A stretch of DNA of 64,000 nt from assembly GCA_002686265.1 (NCBI GenBank), contig NZBA01000054.1, positions 1 through 64,000 of the forward strand, read 5' to 3'. The DNA is from Planctomycetota bacterium. Lineage in GTDB: Bacteria > Planctomycetota > UBA1135 > GCA-002686595. Both the position numbers and the translations under genes were made by a program. A model generated the notes under the pieces. That model was not told the DNA's origin. It ran no database searches and saw only the letters and a list, made by a program, of their open reading frames with translations. Within the stretch, counting starts at the first letter, position 1. Every line of letters begins with the position of its first letter. Below are positions 1 to 8,175 of this stretch, piece by piece.

Positions 1-1
1 A

Positions 2-76
2 TGGTTACCCCGCCAGGACTTGAACCTGAAATGTCTGGACCAAAACCAGATGTGTTGCCAATTACACCACGGGGTA
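2..76 (-). tRNA. tRNA-Gln (anticodon UUG), CCA encoded
   Basis: The minus strand folds into a complete cloverleaf: 7-bp acceptor stem TACCCCG/CGGGGTA, D stem GTGT/ACAC, anticodon stem TCTGG/CCAGA with loop TTTTGGT, and a T arm containing TTCAAGT. The anticodon TTG reads CAA (Gln). The discriminator A is followed by a genomically encoded CCA. The gene lies 38 bp downstream of the cinA stop on the same strand. Confidence 0.93.
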
Positions 77-114
77 ACGCGGGGCTGCACACGATAGCAA
101 CCGCGCGCCGGATG

Positions 115-1383
115 TCACGCATCCCTGGGCGACTCCAGGGCTCCGCGCAGGAGGTCGAGAGCCGTGAGGGCCGCCCACTCCTGGACCGCGCGCCGGCCGC
201 GGGGCGGGAAGGCGCGTCGGACCGAGCGCAGCGCCCCGTCCTGTGCGAGGCCGAACCAGACGAGTCCGACGGGCTTCTCGGAGCTGCCTCCCTCCGGCCC
301 GGCGATGCCCGTCGTCGCCACGGCCAGGCGTGCCCGCGCCCGCTCGGCGGCGCCGCGCGCCATCGCCTCGGCCACGGGGGCACAGACGGCCCCGTGCTCG
401 CGCAGAAGATCGGGATCGACGCCCAGGCGCTCGACCTTCGCCTGGTCGGCGTAGGTCACGAAGCCCTCGCGGAAGACGGCGCTGATCCCGGGTACGGCCA
501 CCAGCTTGCTGGCCACCAAGCCTCCCGTACACGACTCGGCCACGGCCACTGTGGTCCCGCCGGCGATCAGGGCCTCACCGACCACGGTCGCCAGGTTCGC
601 GCCGTCCGCGCCGAAGACGCGTGAGCCGAAGCGACGCCGCAGATCGGCCAGGCGGCCCGCCACCAGGACCTCGGCCTCGTCGCCCTCGCCCTGGGCGGCC
701 TCGATCTTGACCGTCAGGATCCCCGAGTGGGCCAACACGCCCATGCGCGGGCTGGCGTCGCGCCGCATCCAATCCCCGGCGCGGTCGGCGAACTCGCTCT
801 CGGAGAGACCGAAGAGGTGCAGGCGCCGGCGGTAGCGGTGTGTCCCGCCCCCAGGCAGCGCGTCGAGTCGTGGGGCGAGGGAGCGCTCGAAGACCGCGCG
901 CATCTCCGAGGGCGGTCCGGGAAGGGCGACCAGCCAGGCGTCCCCCACCGGGACGCGGAAACCCGGCGCCGTGCCGGCCGGGTTGGCGAGCACCGTCGCC
1001 CCGCGCGGAAACAGGGCCTGGCGCTCGTTGGACGCGGGCATCGCGCTCCCCCGCTCGCGGTGAGCCTCCTCCAGGCCGGCGAGCACCGCGGGATCGACGA
1101 CCAGCTCGCAGCCGGCCGCGCGCGCCGCGGCGTGGCGGGTCACATCGTCCAAGGTGGGCCCGAGGCCGCCGGTGGTGATCACGAGGGAATGCCGCTCGCA
1201 GAGCTCCCCCAGGGAGCGGGCGAGGTGCGGTTCGTCGTCGCCCAAGAGGCGCACCTCGCTCACGGGACGGCCGAGGGCCGCGAGGCGTTCGGCCAACCAA
1301 GCGCCGTTGCGGTCCGCCAGCTCCCCGGCCAGGAGCTCGTCGCCCACGGCCACGATCGCCGTGTGCGCGCCCACACAGCTCAC
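115..1383 (-). CDS. cinA: CinA family protein (nicotinamide-nucleotide amidohydrolase / damage-inducible CinA)
   Basis: At 422 aa this is the full two-domain CinA length. The N-terminal molybdopterin-binding-like (COG1058) domain carries the GGLGPTLDDVT motif at residues 72-82. The C-terminal PncC-type domain carries AESCTGG and, near the end, TTGIAGPEGG. In characterised relatives the C-terminal domain deamidates nicotinamide mononucleotide in pyridine-nucleotide salvage, while the N-terminal domain can act as an ADP-ribose pyrophosphatase. Its start overlaps the tatC stop in an ATGA (1380-1383), so the two are probably co-translated. The catalytic assignment comes from family knowledge. Confidence 0.93.
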   Translation of the reverse strand: MSCVGAHTAIVAVGDELLAGELADRNGAWLAERLAALGRPVSEVRLLGDDEPHLARSLGELCERHSLVITTGGLGPTLDDVTRHAAARAAGCELVVDPAVLAGLEEAHRERGSAMPASNERQALFPRGATVLANPAGTAPGFRVPVGDAWLVALPGPPSEMRAVFERSLAPRLDALPGGGTHRYRRRLHLFGLSESEFADRAGDWMRRDASPRMGVLAHSGILTVKIEAAQGEGDEAEVLVAGRLADLRRRFGSRVFGADGANLATVVGEALIAGGTTVAVAESCTGGLVASKLVAVPGISAVFREGFVTYADQAKVERLGVDPDLLREHGAVCAPVAEAMARGAAERARARLAVATTGIAGPEGGSSEKPVGLVWFGLAQDGALRSVRRAFPPRGRRAVQEWAALTALDLLRGALESPRDA

Positions 1384-2279
1384 GCCGAGGCCGCCGAATC
1401 GGCAGCACGGCGTCCCAGGCGCGAGAGGCGGTAGCCCACCTCGTAGAGCAGCACCATCGGCACGGCCATCATCATCTGCGTGATCGGGTCCGGCGGCGTC
1501 ATGAGCGCTGCGAAGAGGAGCGCCACGAGCAAGAAGTGACCGCGGTAGCGAGCGTAGAAGGCGGGCTCGACGATCCCCAGGCGCGCCAGCCCCAACATCA
1601 GGATCGGGAGCTGAAACACGATGCCGAGGGCCAGACAGAGGCTCTTGATGAACTGGAAGTACTCGTCGACCTTCGGGTCGTAGCGGAACTGCTCCAGGGA
1701 GAAGCGCGCCAGGAAATACTGGCCGTAGGGGACCATCACGGTGAAGCCGAAGACGATCCCGGCCGCGAAGAGCAGCAGACTGGCGGGGAAGTAGCGATGC
1801 ACGACACGCTTCTCATCGCTGTAGAGCCCCGCGGCGATGAACTGCCACAGCTGCCAGAGGATGATGGGCGCAGCGCCGAGGAAAGCGAAGTAGAGGGAGA
1901 CGCGCAGGTAGAAGAAGAAGCCCGAGCCCGCGCCGTCGCCCCGCAGGTCCGAGGGGATCGGCCTGAGCAGACGCTCGGTCGGCGAGGCGTCCTCGGGAAC
2001 ACCGGTGCGGAAGAAGCGCGTTGGCGAGAGGCCCTGCTCGAGGATCTCGGCCTCGTGGATCTCCACCAAGTCCGCATTCAGCCACTCGACCGCCCTGCGC
2101 AGGGGCTCCTGCACGACGTCGCTGAGGGTCTCGTGGAAGCCCCAGGCCACGGCCAGGGCGAGCACGAAGGCCACGGCCGAGCGGACTAGGCGTCCGCGCA
2201 GCTCCTCGAGGTGCTCCCCGAGGGTCATGCGCGTGCCCTCCAGTCGCGCCGCCTCGCTCTGCTCGATCTGGGTCGCCAT
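1380..2279 (-). CDS. tatC: Sec-independent (twin-arginine) translocase subunit TatC
   Basis: This 299-aa polytopic protein has the TatC hallmarks: the N-terminal cytoplasmic GEHLEELRGRL motif (with the signal-peptide-binding Glu), hydrophobic segments spread as in the six-helix family fold, and a late segment with LMTPPDPITQ. TatC recognises RR signal peptides and, with TatA/TatB, exports folded proteins. The first periplasmic loop is longer than the usual ~250-aa TatC, with about 50 extra residues after the first helix. No tatA/tatB is present in the window. A perfect GC-rich hairpin lies 20 bp upstream of the start. Confidence 0.95.
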   Translation of the reverse strand: MATQIEQSEAARLEGTRMTLGEHLEELRGRLVRSAVAFVLALAVAWGFHETLSDVVQEPLRRAVEWLNADLVEIHEAEILEQGLSPTRFFRTGVPEDASPTERLLRPIPSDLRGDGAGSGFFFYLRVSLYFAFLGAAPIILWQLWQFIAAGLYSDEKRVVHRYFPASLLLFAAGIVFGFTVMVPYGQYFLARFSLEQFRYDPKVDEYFQFIKSLCLALGIVFQLPILMLGLARLGIVEPAFYARYRGHFLLVALLFAALMTPPDPITQMMMAVPMVLLYEVGYRLSRLGRRAADSAASA

Positions 2280-2299
2280 GGGAGATCTCGGTGGAATCA

Positions 2300-2332
2300 G
2301 GACGGGCGGGGCTCGGTGAGCCCCGCCCGTCC
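2300..2332 (-). terminator. Perfect 14-bp GC hairpin between the BRCT gene and tatC
   Basis: The arms GGACGGGCGGGGCT and AGCCCCGCCCGTCC are perfect inverted repeats around a 5-nt loop. No T tract follows on the minus strand, so it is not a textbook intrinsic terminator. It may stop or attenuate transcription coming from the upstream gene into tatC-cinA, or protect an mRNA end. Confidence 0.5.
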
Positions 2333-2383
2333 ATCATGAAACCGGATCGGGCGCGGGGAAAGGCTACGCCCGTGAACCCGTCG

Positions 2384-2471
2384 GCGGATCCATCGCCGAA
2401 CCGCGGCCTACCCGCGGCGGAAGTACTGCGGATCCATCGCCGAACCGCGGCCTACCCGCGGCGGAAGTACT
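2384..2471. repeat. Exact 44-bp tandem duplication across the 3' end of the BRCT gene
   Basis: Positions 2384-2427 and 2428-2471 are identical, head to tail. The 2428-2471 copy contains the last codons and stop of the adjacent minus-strand gene. The other copy repeats the same tail (ending FRRG and a stop) just downstream, so the duplication leaves the protein intact. Confidence 0.95.
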
Positions 2472-3705
2472 CGCGAACGAGCTTGAGGGGCACTATCTGC
2501 ACGCCCATCGCCTCGGCTTCCTTGTAGACCGAGAGCTCGGAGGGTTGGAGGGGTTCCTCGAGCATCTCGCCGTCCGTGTCGTGGTACAGCTCCGAGCCGA
2601 CGATCAGGTAGTCGGTCGTCTTGTCGAGCGTTCCCTTGACGTGGATCTGGATGTCGCCGAGGAGGGTGCGCAGTTCCTTCTCGTTGTAGGTACCCGAGAA
2701 GCGTCCGACGAGCACCGCGTTGCGCTCGCTCGCGGGGTCGTAGATCGGGTTGTAGATCACATCGCCCGCGACCGGCGGGTTGAAACGGTCGGCCTGGGCG
2801 CTGAAAGCCACCTCCGCCATGTCCTCCTGTACCGAGAGTACCTCGGCCCAGGCCTTCACGCGCTCGTCGCCAGGGGTGCCGTCGACGACGCGAAAGCTCA
2901 TGCCCTTGAACAGTCGGTTGCGCTCGCCGAGGTTGATCCAACCCAGGCCGAGGTCCTTCGACACGGCCAGGATCTCCCCGTCGGCCTGCTCTGGCTCGCG
3001 CAGAAAGGCGAGCTTGGACCCCATCTCGCGGAAGCGCGTGGACATCTCGACCTCGCGGTCGTCCCAGCCGCGCTGGACGTCTTCCTTCTCGCCGGTCAAC
3101 CGCGCGAGCCTACGCTCGGTGTCACCGAGGGTGTTGCGCACCGAGGCGACCTCGGACTCCAGGTCGCTCTGGCGGGCCGCCGCGGCCTGTTCGGCGTCGG
3201 TCAGCTGCGACCGCAGATCGGCAAGCTGCGCGTCCTTGGTCTGCGTCAGCTGGGTCAGCGTCTGGTTCTTGCCGGCGATGTCGGCCTGCAGCTGGGTGAC
3301 TTGCTGGTTGAGGTCGGAGACCTCGCGCACCCTGGCGTTCCAAGCCGGAATGACGCGGGCGGTGGCCTGCTCGAAGGTCGCCACGGCCGGCCCCATGTCG
3401 GGGAAGACGGCCTTGATCTGGTCGAGCCCCGCGGTCGCGGCGGCGACGTCGGACTCCGCCGAGGCGGTCGTCTCGTCGTAGTGGCCGAGGATCTCCGAAA
3501 TCTCGCGAATCGTCTGGCGCGACTGCTGGGCCGTCAGGTTCGCCTGGTCGCGCTCCGTCTTCATGGCCGCCCAGGCCTCGTTCGCCTTGGCCGCCTCGTC
3601 GTTGGAGATGAAGACCAGGGCGAGGGCAACGAAGAAGGCGACCATGACGGCCACCATCCAGACGATGGGGACTCGCGCGGCGCCACGACGGGAGGGATGG
3701 ATCAT
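2452..3705 (-). CDS. Membrane-anchored coiled-coil protein with C-terminal BRCT-like domain
   Basis: I chose the ATG that follows GAGG at SD distance; a longer frame would add 34 unlikely residues. The 417-aa product has a basic N-terminus, one membrane helix (about residues 12-35), a long coiled coil rich in Q/L/A heptads (about 37-235), a beta-rich segment (about 240-330, containing GWINLGERNRLFKGM) and a BRCT-like C-terminal domain (about 335-417, with DYLIVG and GVQIVPLKLVREYF). By the positive-inside rule the coiled coil and BRCT domain face the periplasm. BRCT domains normally bind phosphopeptides in DNA-repair proteins, so the role here is unknown. It is divergent from coaE. Confidence 0.8.
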   Translation of the reverse strand: MIHPSRRGAARVPIVWMVAVMVAFFVALALVFISNDEAAKANEAWAAMKTERDQANLTAQQSRQTIREISEILGHYDETTASAESDVAAATAGLDQIKAVFPDMGPAVATFEQATARVIPAWNARVREVSDLNQQVTQLQADIAGKNQTLTQLTQTKDAQLADLRSQLTDAEQAAAARQSDLESEVASVRNTLGDTERRLARLTGEKEDVQRGWDDREVEMSTRFREMGSKLAFLREPEQADGEILAVSKDLGLGWINLGERNRLFKGMSFRVVDGTPGDERVKAWAEVLSVQEDMAEVAFSAQADRFNPPVAGDVIYNPIYDPASERNAVLVGRFSGTYNEKELRTLLGDIQIHVKGTLDKTTDYLIVGSELYHDTDGEMLEEPLQPSELSVYKEAEAMGVQIVPLKLVREYFRRG

Positions 3706-4057
3706 GCGGTGAACCTCAGGATTCTGCCTCGCCAGGCGGCCGAAAGGGCGCCGAGGAGGGCATTCTGGGAGGGCTGGGGCGTACTGTGGGGATCTTCGGG
3801 GGAGCACGGCCTAGCTGCCAGCGCCCCCCTGTTTCGCCGGGAGGTGATAACCGACAGGGAAGGCTCCCGGCAAGGGAAATCGGCCTCCTTGACCGGCTGA
3901 TCGGGCGTCGTAACCTGAGGTGCCATCGGCTTCCGCGCGATCGGCTTTCGCTTCTGGGGCTCCATCTCAGCTGGATGGCGGGCGCCGCCTGGCGGCGACC
4001 CGTCCGACGCCCTCTACCACCCCAGGCGGGCCTGGTTTTCGATCGAAGCGGTCTGGA
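3706..4057. other. Intergenic region between divergent genes
   Basis: This stretch of about 350 bp separates the minus-strand BRCT gene from plus-strand coaE and should contain both promoters. I see no RNA gene, convincing protein gene or clear paired -35/-10 boxes. An 87-codon minus frame (3702-3965) and the 46 extra codons upstream of the coaE ATG look like chance open frames of GC-rich DNA. Confidence 0.5.
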
Positions 4058-4687
4058 ATGCAGGATTTTGAGAAAAACGGGCTCGTGATCGTCGGCGTCC
4101 TGGGCGGCATCGCCTCGGGCAAGTCGGCGGTGGCGCGCCTCCTGGCCGGCGCCTCGGGCGTCGTGCTGGACGCCGACGCCCTGGCCCATGAGGCCCTCGC
4201 CGACCCCGAGCTGGCGGCGCGCGTGGATGCCGAGCTCGGCGGCGACCTCCTCGACGAGCGGGGGCGGGTGGACCGCGCGGCCCTGGCCCGCAGGGCCTTC
4301 AGCGAGCCGCGGGCGCGAAGACGGCTTGAAGACTGGATCCATCCGCTCGTTCGTGAAAAGATACTGGCTGGCCTGACCGAGGCCCGCGACCGCGGGCGCG
4401 GACCGGCGGTGCTCGATGTCCCGCTCCTGCTGGAGAAAGAACGCGAGCACCACCTCGCGGGCCTGTGTGATTTCCTGGTCTTCGTGGCGGCCGATGCCGC
4501 CCGACGCGACCAGCGTGCCGTCGAGCGGCGCGGCTGGGAGCCGGGGGAAGTCGCCCGCAGGGAAAACACTCAGATGCCTCTCGAGGAGAAGCGAACCCGC
4601 GCACGCCACGTGATCACGAACGACCGAGGGCTCGAGGAGCTGGGGGAGAGCGTGCGCGAGGTCCTCGCGGCGGAGGGCCTGGCCTAG
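4058..4687 (+). CDS. coaE: Dephospho-CoA kinase
   Basis: The 209-aa product (typical CoaE is about 200) phosphorylates the 3'-OH of dephospho-CoA, the last step of coenzyme A synthesis. The P-loop GGIASGKS sits at residues 16-23, followed by the DADALAH segment and the lid/CoA region HPLVREKI. The ATG at 4058 places the P-loop at the usual distance from the N-terminus; an upstream in-frame ATG (3920) would add a low-complexity leader. It is followed after 134 bp by rho on the same strand. Confidence 0.93.
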   Translation: MQDFEKNGLVIVGVLGGIASGKSAVARLLAGASGVVLDADALAHEALADPELAARVDAELGGDLLDERGRVDRAALARRAFSEPRARRRLEDWIHPLVREKILAGLTEARDRGRGPAVLDVPLLLEKEREHHLAGLCDFLVFVAADAARRDQRAVERRGWEPGEVARRENTQMPLEEKRTRARHVITNDRGLEELGESVREVLAAEGLA

Positions 4688-4726
4688 CAGCCCGTTGAAC
4701 GACGCCTTAGTACGACTTCGCACTCT

Positions 4727-4770
4727 CCGCCACCTCCCCCGCCACCTCCCCCGCCACCTCCCCCGCCACC
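4727..4770. repeat. 12-bp tandem repeat upstream of rho
   Basis: Three perfect copies of CCGCCACCTCCC plus a partial fourth lie between coaE and rho. The array is C-rich on the plus strand with almost no G runs, so a transcript through it would be C-rich and unstructured. Confidence 0.85.
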
Positions 4771-4821
4771 GCTCCCCGACATCCCGCCACCGAGAGCCCA
4801 CGAACCAGCCGCACCGAGACC

Positions 4822-6285
4822 ATGGCCACCGCCCAGAAGAAGCGACCGTTCCAGAAGAAGAAGCCCTTCTACCGCAAGAACAAGGGAGGCGCCCGGCGCA
4901 CCCCGAACCTCGATCCCGAGCAGCCGCGCATCGACTACGGCACCCTGCCCGCGGATCTGGACGAGGAAGGTCTGCAGGAGCTCGTCGACGCCCTGCCGCC
5001 CTACAAGAAAAAGACCAAGCCCAAGCCCGTCGAGCACGCCGAGCTCCAGGCCAGCAACCTCTCCGAGCTGACCGAGGCGGCCGCGAAGGAGAAGGTGGAC
5101 GACGCCGGACGCAACCGGCGCGACGTCGTGTGGGCGATCACCCAGCGCCGCTTGCAGGGACACATCCCGGTGGTCGTCGAGGGCCTCGTCGACATCGTCG
5201 CCGAGGGCCACGCGTTCCTGCGCTTCCCCTTCACCGACTACATGCCGAGCCTGGAGGACGTCTTCGTCCCCCCCTCGCTGATGGCCTCGGCCAGCCTGCG
5301 CGCGGGGATGTGGGTGCGCGGCCGCCTGCGGCCGACGAGCGAGGGCGAGACCTTGTTCACCCTCAGCACGGTCGAGGAGATCGACGGCAAGAAACCCAGC
5401 GACGCCGAGGGGCGCACGACCTTCAAGGAGCTGGTCCCCATCTACCCCGAGCAGCGCATCCTGCTCGAGGGCACTGACGCCAACCCGCTCGAGATGCGCA
5501 TCGTCGACCTGATCACCCCGATCGGCAAGGGCCAACGCGGCCTGATCGTGGCTCCGCCGCGGACCGGCAAGACCGTCCTGCTGCAAATGCTGGCGAACTC
5601 GGTCGTCACCAACGCCCCCGAGGCGCACCTGATCGTGTTGCTCGTCGACGAGCGCCCCGAGGAGGTCACCGACTTCGAGCGCAACGTCCCAGGGAAGCGC
5701 CGCGAGGTCATCAGCTCGACCTTCGACGAGCCCGCGTGGCGCCACATCCAGGTGGCCGACATGGTGATCAAGAAGGCGCGCTCGATGGTGGAGGCCGGGG
5801 AAGACGTCGTGATCCTGCTCGACTCGATCACGCGCCTCGCGCGGGCCTGCAACGTCGAGGCGCCGAGCAACGGCAAGCTGCTCTCCGGCGGCATCGAAGC
5901 CACCGCCCTGCAGTTTCCCAAGCGCTTCTTCGGCGCCGCGCGCAAGCTCGAGGACGGCGGTTCCCTGACGATTCTGGGTACCGCACTGATCGAGACCGGG
6001 TCGAAGATGGACGAGGTGATCTTCGAGGAGTTCAAGGGCACCGGGAACATGGAGCTCGTCTTGGACCGGCGCCTGTCCGACCGACGCATCTTCCCCGCCA
6101 TCGACATCAACCGCTCCGGCACGCGCAAGGAGGAGCTGCTCTTCAACGAGGAGGAGATCCGGCGCGTCTGGATGCTGCGCAAGGTCCTCAACGAGCTCGA
6201 TCCGGTCGAGGCCATGGAGATGCTGATCCAGAAGATGCGCAAGACCCGCGTGAACGGCGAGTTCCTGCTCTCGATCGGCTCCTGA
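4822..6285 (+). CDS. rho: Transcription termination factor Rho
   Basis: The 487-aa product is a hexameric RNA helicase that ends transcription of untranslated RNA. It has a lysine-rich N-terminal extension (residues 1-25), an RNA-binding region with LRFPFTDYMPS around 133-143, and a RecA-like motor with P-loop APPRTGKT at 244-251, then LLVDERPEEVTD and LLDSITRLARA. The Q-loop/R-loop region and C-terminus are intact. The leader between coaE and rho is C-rich, which is suggestive because many rho genes are autoregulated through Rho binding to their own leader. Confidence 0.97.
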   Translation: MATAQKKRPFQKKKPFYRKNKGGARRTPNLDPEQPRIDYGTLPADLDEEGLQELVDALPPYKKKTKPKPVEHAELQASNLSELTEAAAKEKVDDAGRNRRDVVWAITQRRLQGHIPVVVEGLVDIVAEGHAFLRFPFTDYMPSLEDVFVPPSLMASASLRAGMWVRGRLRPTSEGETLFTLSTVEEIDGKKPSDAEGRTTFKELVPIYPEQRILLEGTDANPLEMRIVDLITPIGKGQRGLIVAPPRTGKTVLLQMLANSVVTNAPEAHLIVLLVDERPEEVTDFERNVPGKRREVISSTFDEPAWRHIQVADMVIKKARSMVEAGEDVVILLDSITRLARACNVEAPSNGKLLSGGIEATALQFPKRFFGAARKLEDGGSLTILGTALIETGSKMDEVIFEEFKGTGNMELVLDRRLSDRRIFPAIDINRSGTRKEELLFNEEEIRRVWMLRKVLNELDPVEAMEMLIQKMRKTRVNGEFLLSIGS

Positions 6286-6297
6286 GGGGCCGCGGGG

Positions 6298-6343
6298 GCG
6301 AATAGGACTTCCTTCTCACGGCGAATAGGGATTCCTTCCAGCG
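6298..6343. repeat. Imperfect 23-bp direct repeat downstream of rho
   Basis: Two adjacent copies starting GCGAATAGG and sharing TTCCTTC match at 18 of 23 positions. They lie between the rho stop and the first pseudopilin gene and may belong to that operon's promoter region. Function is unknown. Confidence 0.6.
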
Positions 6344-6363
6344 GCGCGTGGTTCCTGGCCGAA

Positions 6364-6963
6364 ATGCCCCCTGTGAAGCAGAGGGTACGAAGGGAATCCG
6401 TGGGTGCAGCCCGGATGGGAGCGGCGCCGGGGAGGCCCGACCCGCGCCGGGCGGGCTTCACGATGATGGAGCTCAGCCTGGCGATCACGGTGCTGATGGT
6501 GGCCTTGTTGGCCATGAGTGCCTCCACGCTGCACACCCACTCGCTCCGGCGCCAGAACCGCGAGCGAGCGGTGGCCCAGAACGCGGTGCGCCTGATCTCC
6601 GAGGAGATCCAGGCCTTCTCCGCCCGCACCCTGCTGGCGAACCCCGGTCAGTGGTCGGAGGACCTGGTGGCCGCCTTCGAGGTTGAAGGTCTGTTCGGCC
6701 CCACCTTCGATGTGACCGGCCTCGGCCCGGCGAACGGCCAATCGGCGGTGGGCTCGGTGCTGGTCATCACCGACGAGGAGTTGACCGATGCCCAGCTGGG
6801 GTTCGAGCTCGGCATGCCGCGCGACCTCGACGGCGACGGCGAGGCCGACAACGGCGATGTGACCGAGGGCGCGCGCATCCTGCCCGTGGTCGTCCGGTTG
6901 CGCTGGAAGGGCGTCTCGGGCGAGGTCTTCCTGAACCACCCCTTCTTCGTCATCGGCTACTGA
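6364..6963 (+). CDS. Type II/IV pseudopilin-like protein (prepilin N-terminal motif)
   Basis: The prepilin peptidase motif is clear: basic leader ending RRAG, then FTMMEL with Glu at +5 and a hydrophobic helix. The body is short (199 aa from the first ATG; an in-frame ATG at 6415 would give a more typical 14-residue leader). Such proteins are cleaved by PilD-type peptidases and assemble as minor pilins of type II secretion or type IV pili. Acidic segments such as DLDGDGEADNGD could bind calcium. It begins a three-gene run; which machine it serves cannot be told because no ATPase or secretin gene is nearby. Confidence 0.8.
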   Translation: MPPVKQRVRRESVGAARMGAAPGRPDPRRAGFTMMELSLAITVLMVALLAMSASTLHTHSLRRQNRERAVAQNAVRLISEEIQAFSARTLLANPGQWSEDLVAAFEVEGLFGPTFDVTGLGPANGQSAVGSVLVITDEELTDAQLGFELGMPRDLDGDGEADNGDVTEGARILPVVVRLRWKGVSGEVFLNHPFFVIGY

Positions 6964-6977
6964 GCGAGAGCATCACA

Positions 6978-8039
6978 GTGCGAACGACAAGCCCCTCTGG
7001 GCGAAGCCGCCCGGCCCGCAGGCTCGGAATGACGGTCGTCGAGCTGATCGTCGCCTTCAGCATCCTGACCGTGGTCATGCTCTCGATCTTCAGTGTCGTA
7101 CAGCACGACACGCAGCTCGCCCAGTCGACGCTGGGCATCTCGGTCGCGGAGATGAAGGCCCAGCAGATGCTGCGGAGACTCGAGAGCGAGCTTGCGGACG
7201 CGCGCGGCGCCAATCCCATCGCCTCGATCACCCAGGCCGTCTCGATCGGCACCACGACCAACATCGAGGTGGACTCCACCCTCGGCTTCCCCGATGGCGG
7301 GGTATTGCTGGTGGAGCGCGGGACCGCCGACGAGGAGCGCGTCCTGTACACGACACTCGAGGCCAGCCAGGTGCGCTTCGTCGGCCTAGTGCGCGGCCAG
7401 CAGTGCACGACGGCCGCCTCGCACCCGATCGGCACCCAGCTGATCTGGGCCGGCCTGGCGGAGACCCTCGAGGAGCAGGAGACCCCGCCTCCCGGGTCCT
7501 GGGACGGCGTAGCCCTCGGCGCGCTCGGGCCGAGCTATTTCCGCGGCGACGGCACCGGCTTCTCCTACCGCGTTCCGGTCGATCCCTCGGACTCGACGCC
7601 GCCCGACTACCTCGACGGCGACGACCTGCAGTGGGGCGCGGAGATCGACGGGCTCGGGACGCTCGACGGCTGGATGGCGCTCTCGTTCGTCCCGCGCGAG
7701 ACGCTCTTCGAGTCCGCCACGGGCGACGACCTCAACGGCGACCGCGACACCGACGACGTCTTCGACGTGGGCCAGCTGCGCCGCTCGTGCTGGGACACGA
7801 CCGACCCGACCGTGCAACCCTCGACCCTGGGCATGGGGCCCGCGAACGTGCTCCAGGAGCGCTGCAATTGGGGCGGAGACCTCGACGGCGACGGCTTCGA
7901 CGACCCGATCTTCCTGTGGGACGAGGACTCCCGCAGGCTGCACGTGCGCCTGTTCATCGTCGGCCGCTCGGTGGCGAACATCCCCATCGTGCGCCGCGTG
8001 GAGTCGTTGATCTTCCTGCGCAACGAGCCCCAGGGCTGA
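6978..8039 (+). CDS. Pseudopilin-like protein with prepilin cleavage motif
   Basis: The product is 353 aa from a GTG start 15 bp after the previous stop. A 17-residue basic leader ending ARRLG precedes MTVVEL with Glu at +5 and the hydrophobic helix IVAFSILTVVMLSIF. The soluble part is larger than a major pilin, as in PulJ/GspJ or PilW-type minor pilins. It contains DLNGDRDTDDVFD and DLDGDGFDD stretches resembling calcium-binding loops. Its position between another pseudopilin and a PilX-like gene suggests a minor-pilin tip complex. Confidence 0.8.
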   Translation: MRTTSPSGRSRPARRLGMTVVELIVAFSILTVVMLSIFSVVQHDTQLAQSTLGISVAEMKAQQMLRRLESELADARGANPIASITQAVSIGTTTNIEVDSTLGFPDGGVLLVERGTADEERVLYTTLEASQVRFVGLVRGQQCTTAASHPIGTQLIWAGLAETLEEQETPPPGSWDGVALGALGPSYFRGDGTGFSYRVPVDPSDSTPPDYLDGDDLQWGAEIDGLGTLDGWMALSFVPRETLFESATGDDLNGDRDTDDVFDVGQLRRSCWDTTDPTVQPSTLGMGPANVLQERCNWGGDLDGDGFDDPIFLWDEDSRRLHVRLFIVGRSVANIPIVRRVESLIFLRNEPQG

Positions 8040-8175
8040 GCGCCTCGGCGCCGCCCCGTTTGGCTCAAGAACCCCGTCGTTTCGGGACGATCCAACAGAC
8101 GGGCGACAGGTCAACGCCGCCAGGGGGGCGGCGCACGGTGGTCGGGAAAACGCGAGAACGAGGGAGCGGCAGGGC

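Noticed and set aside
3702-3965. 87-codon minus-strand frame between the BRCT gene and coaE
   Set aside because: It overlaps the BRCT gene's start, has no SD or recognisable motif, and the composition is ordinary GC-rich noise.
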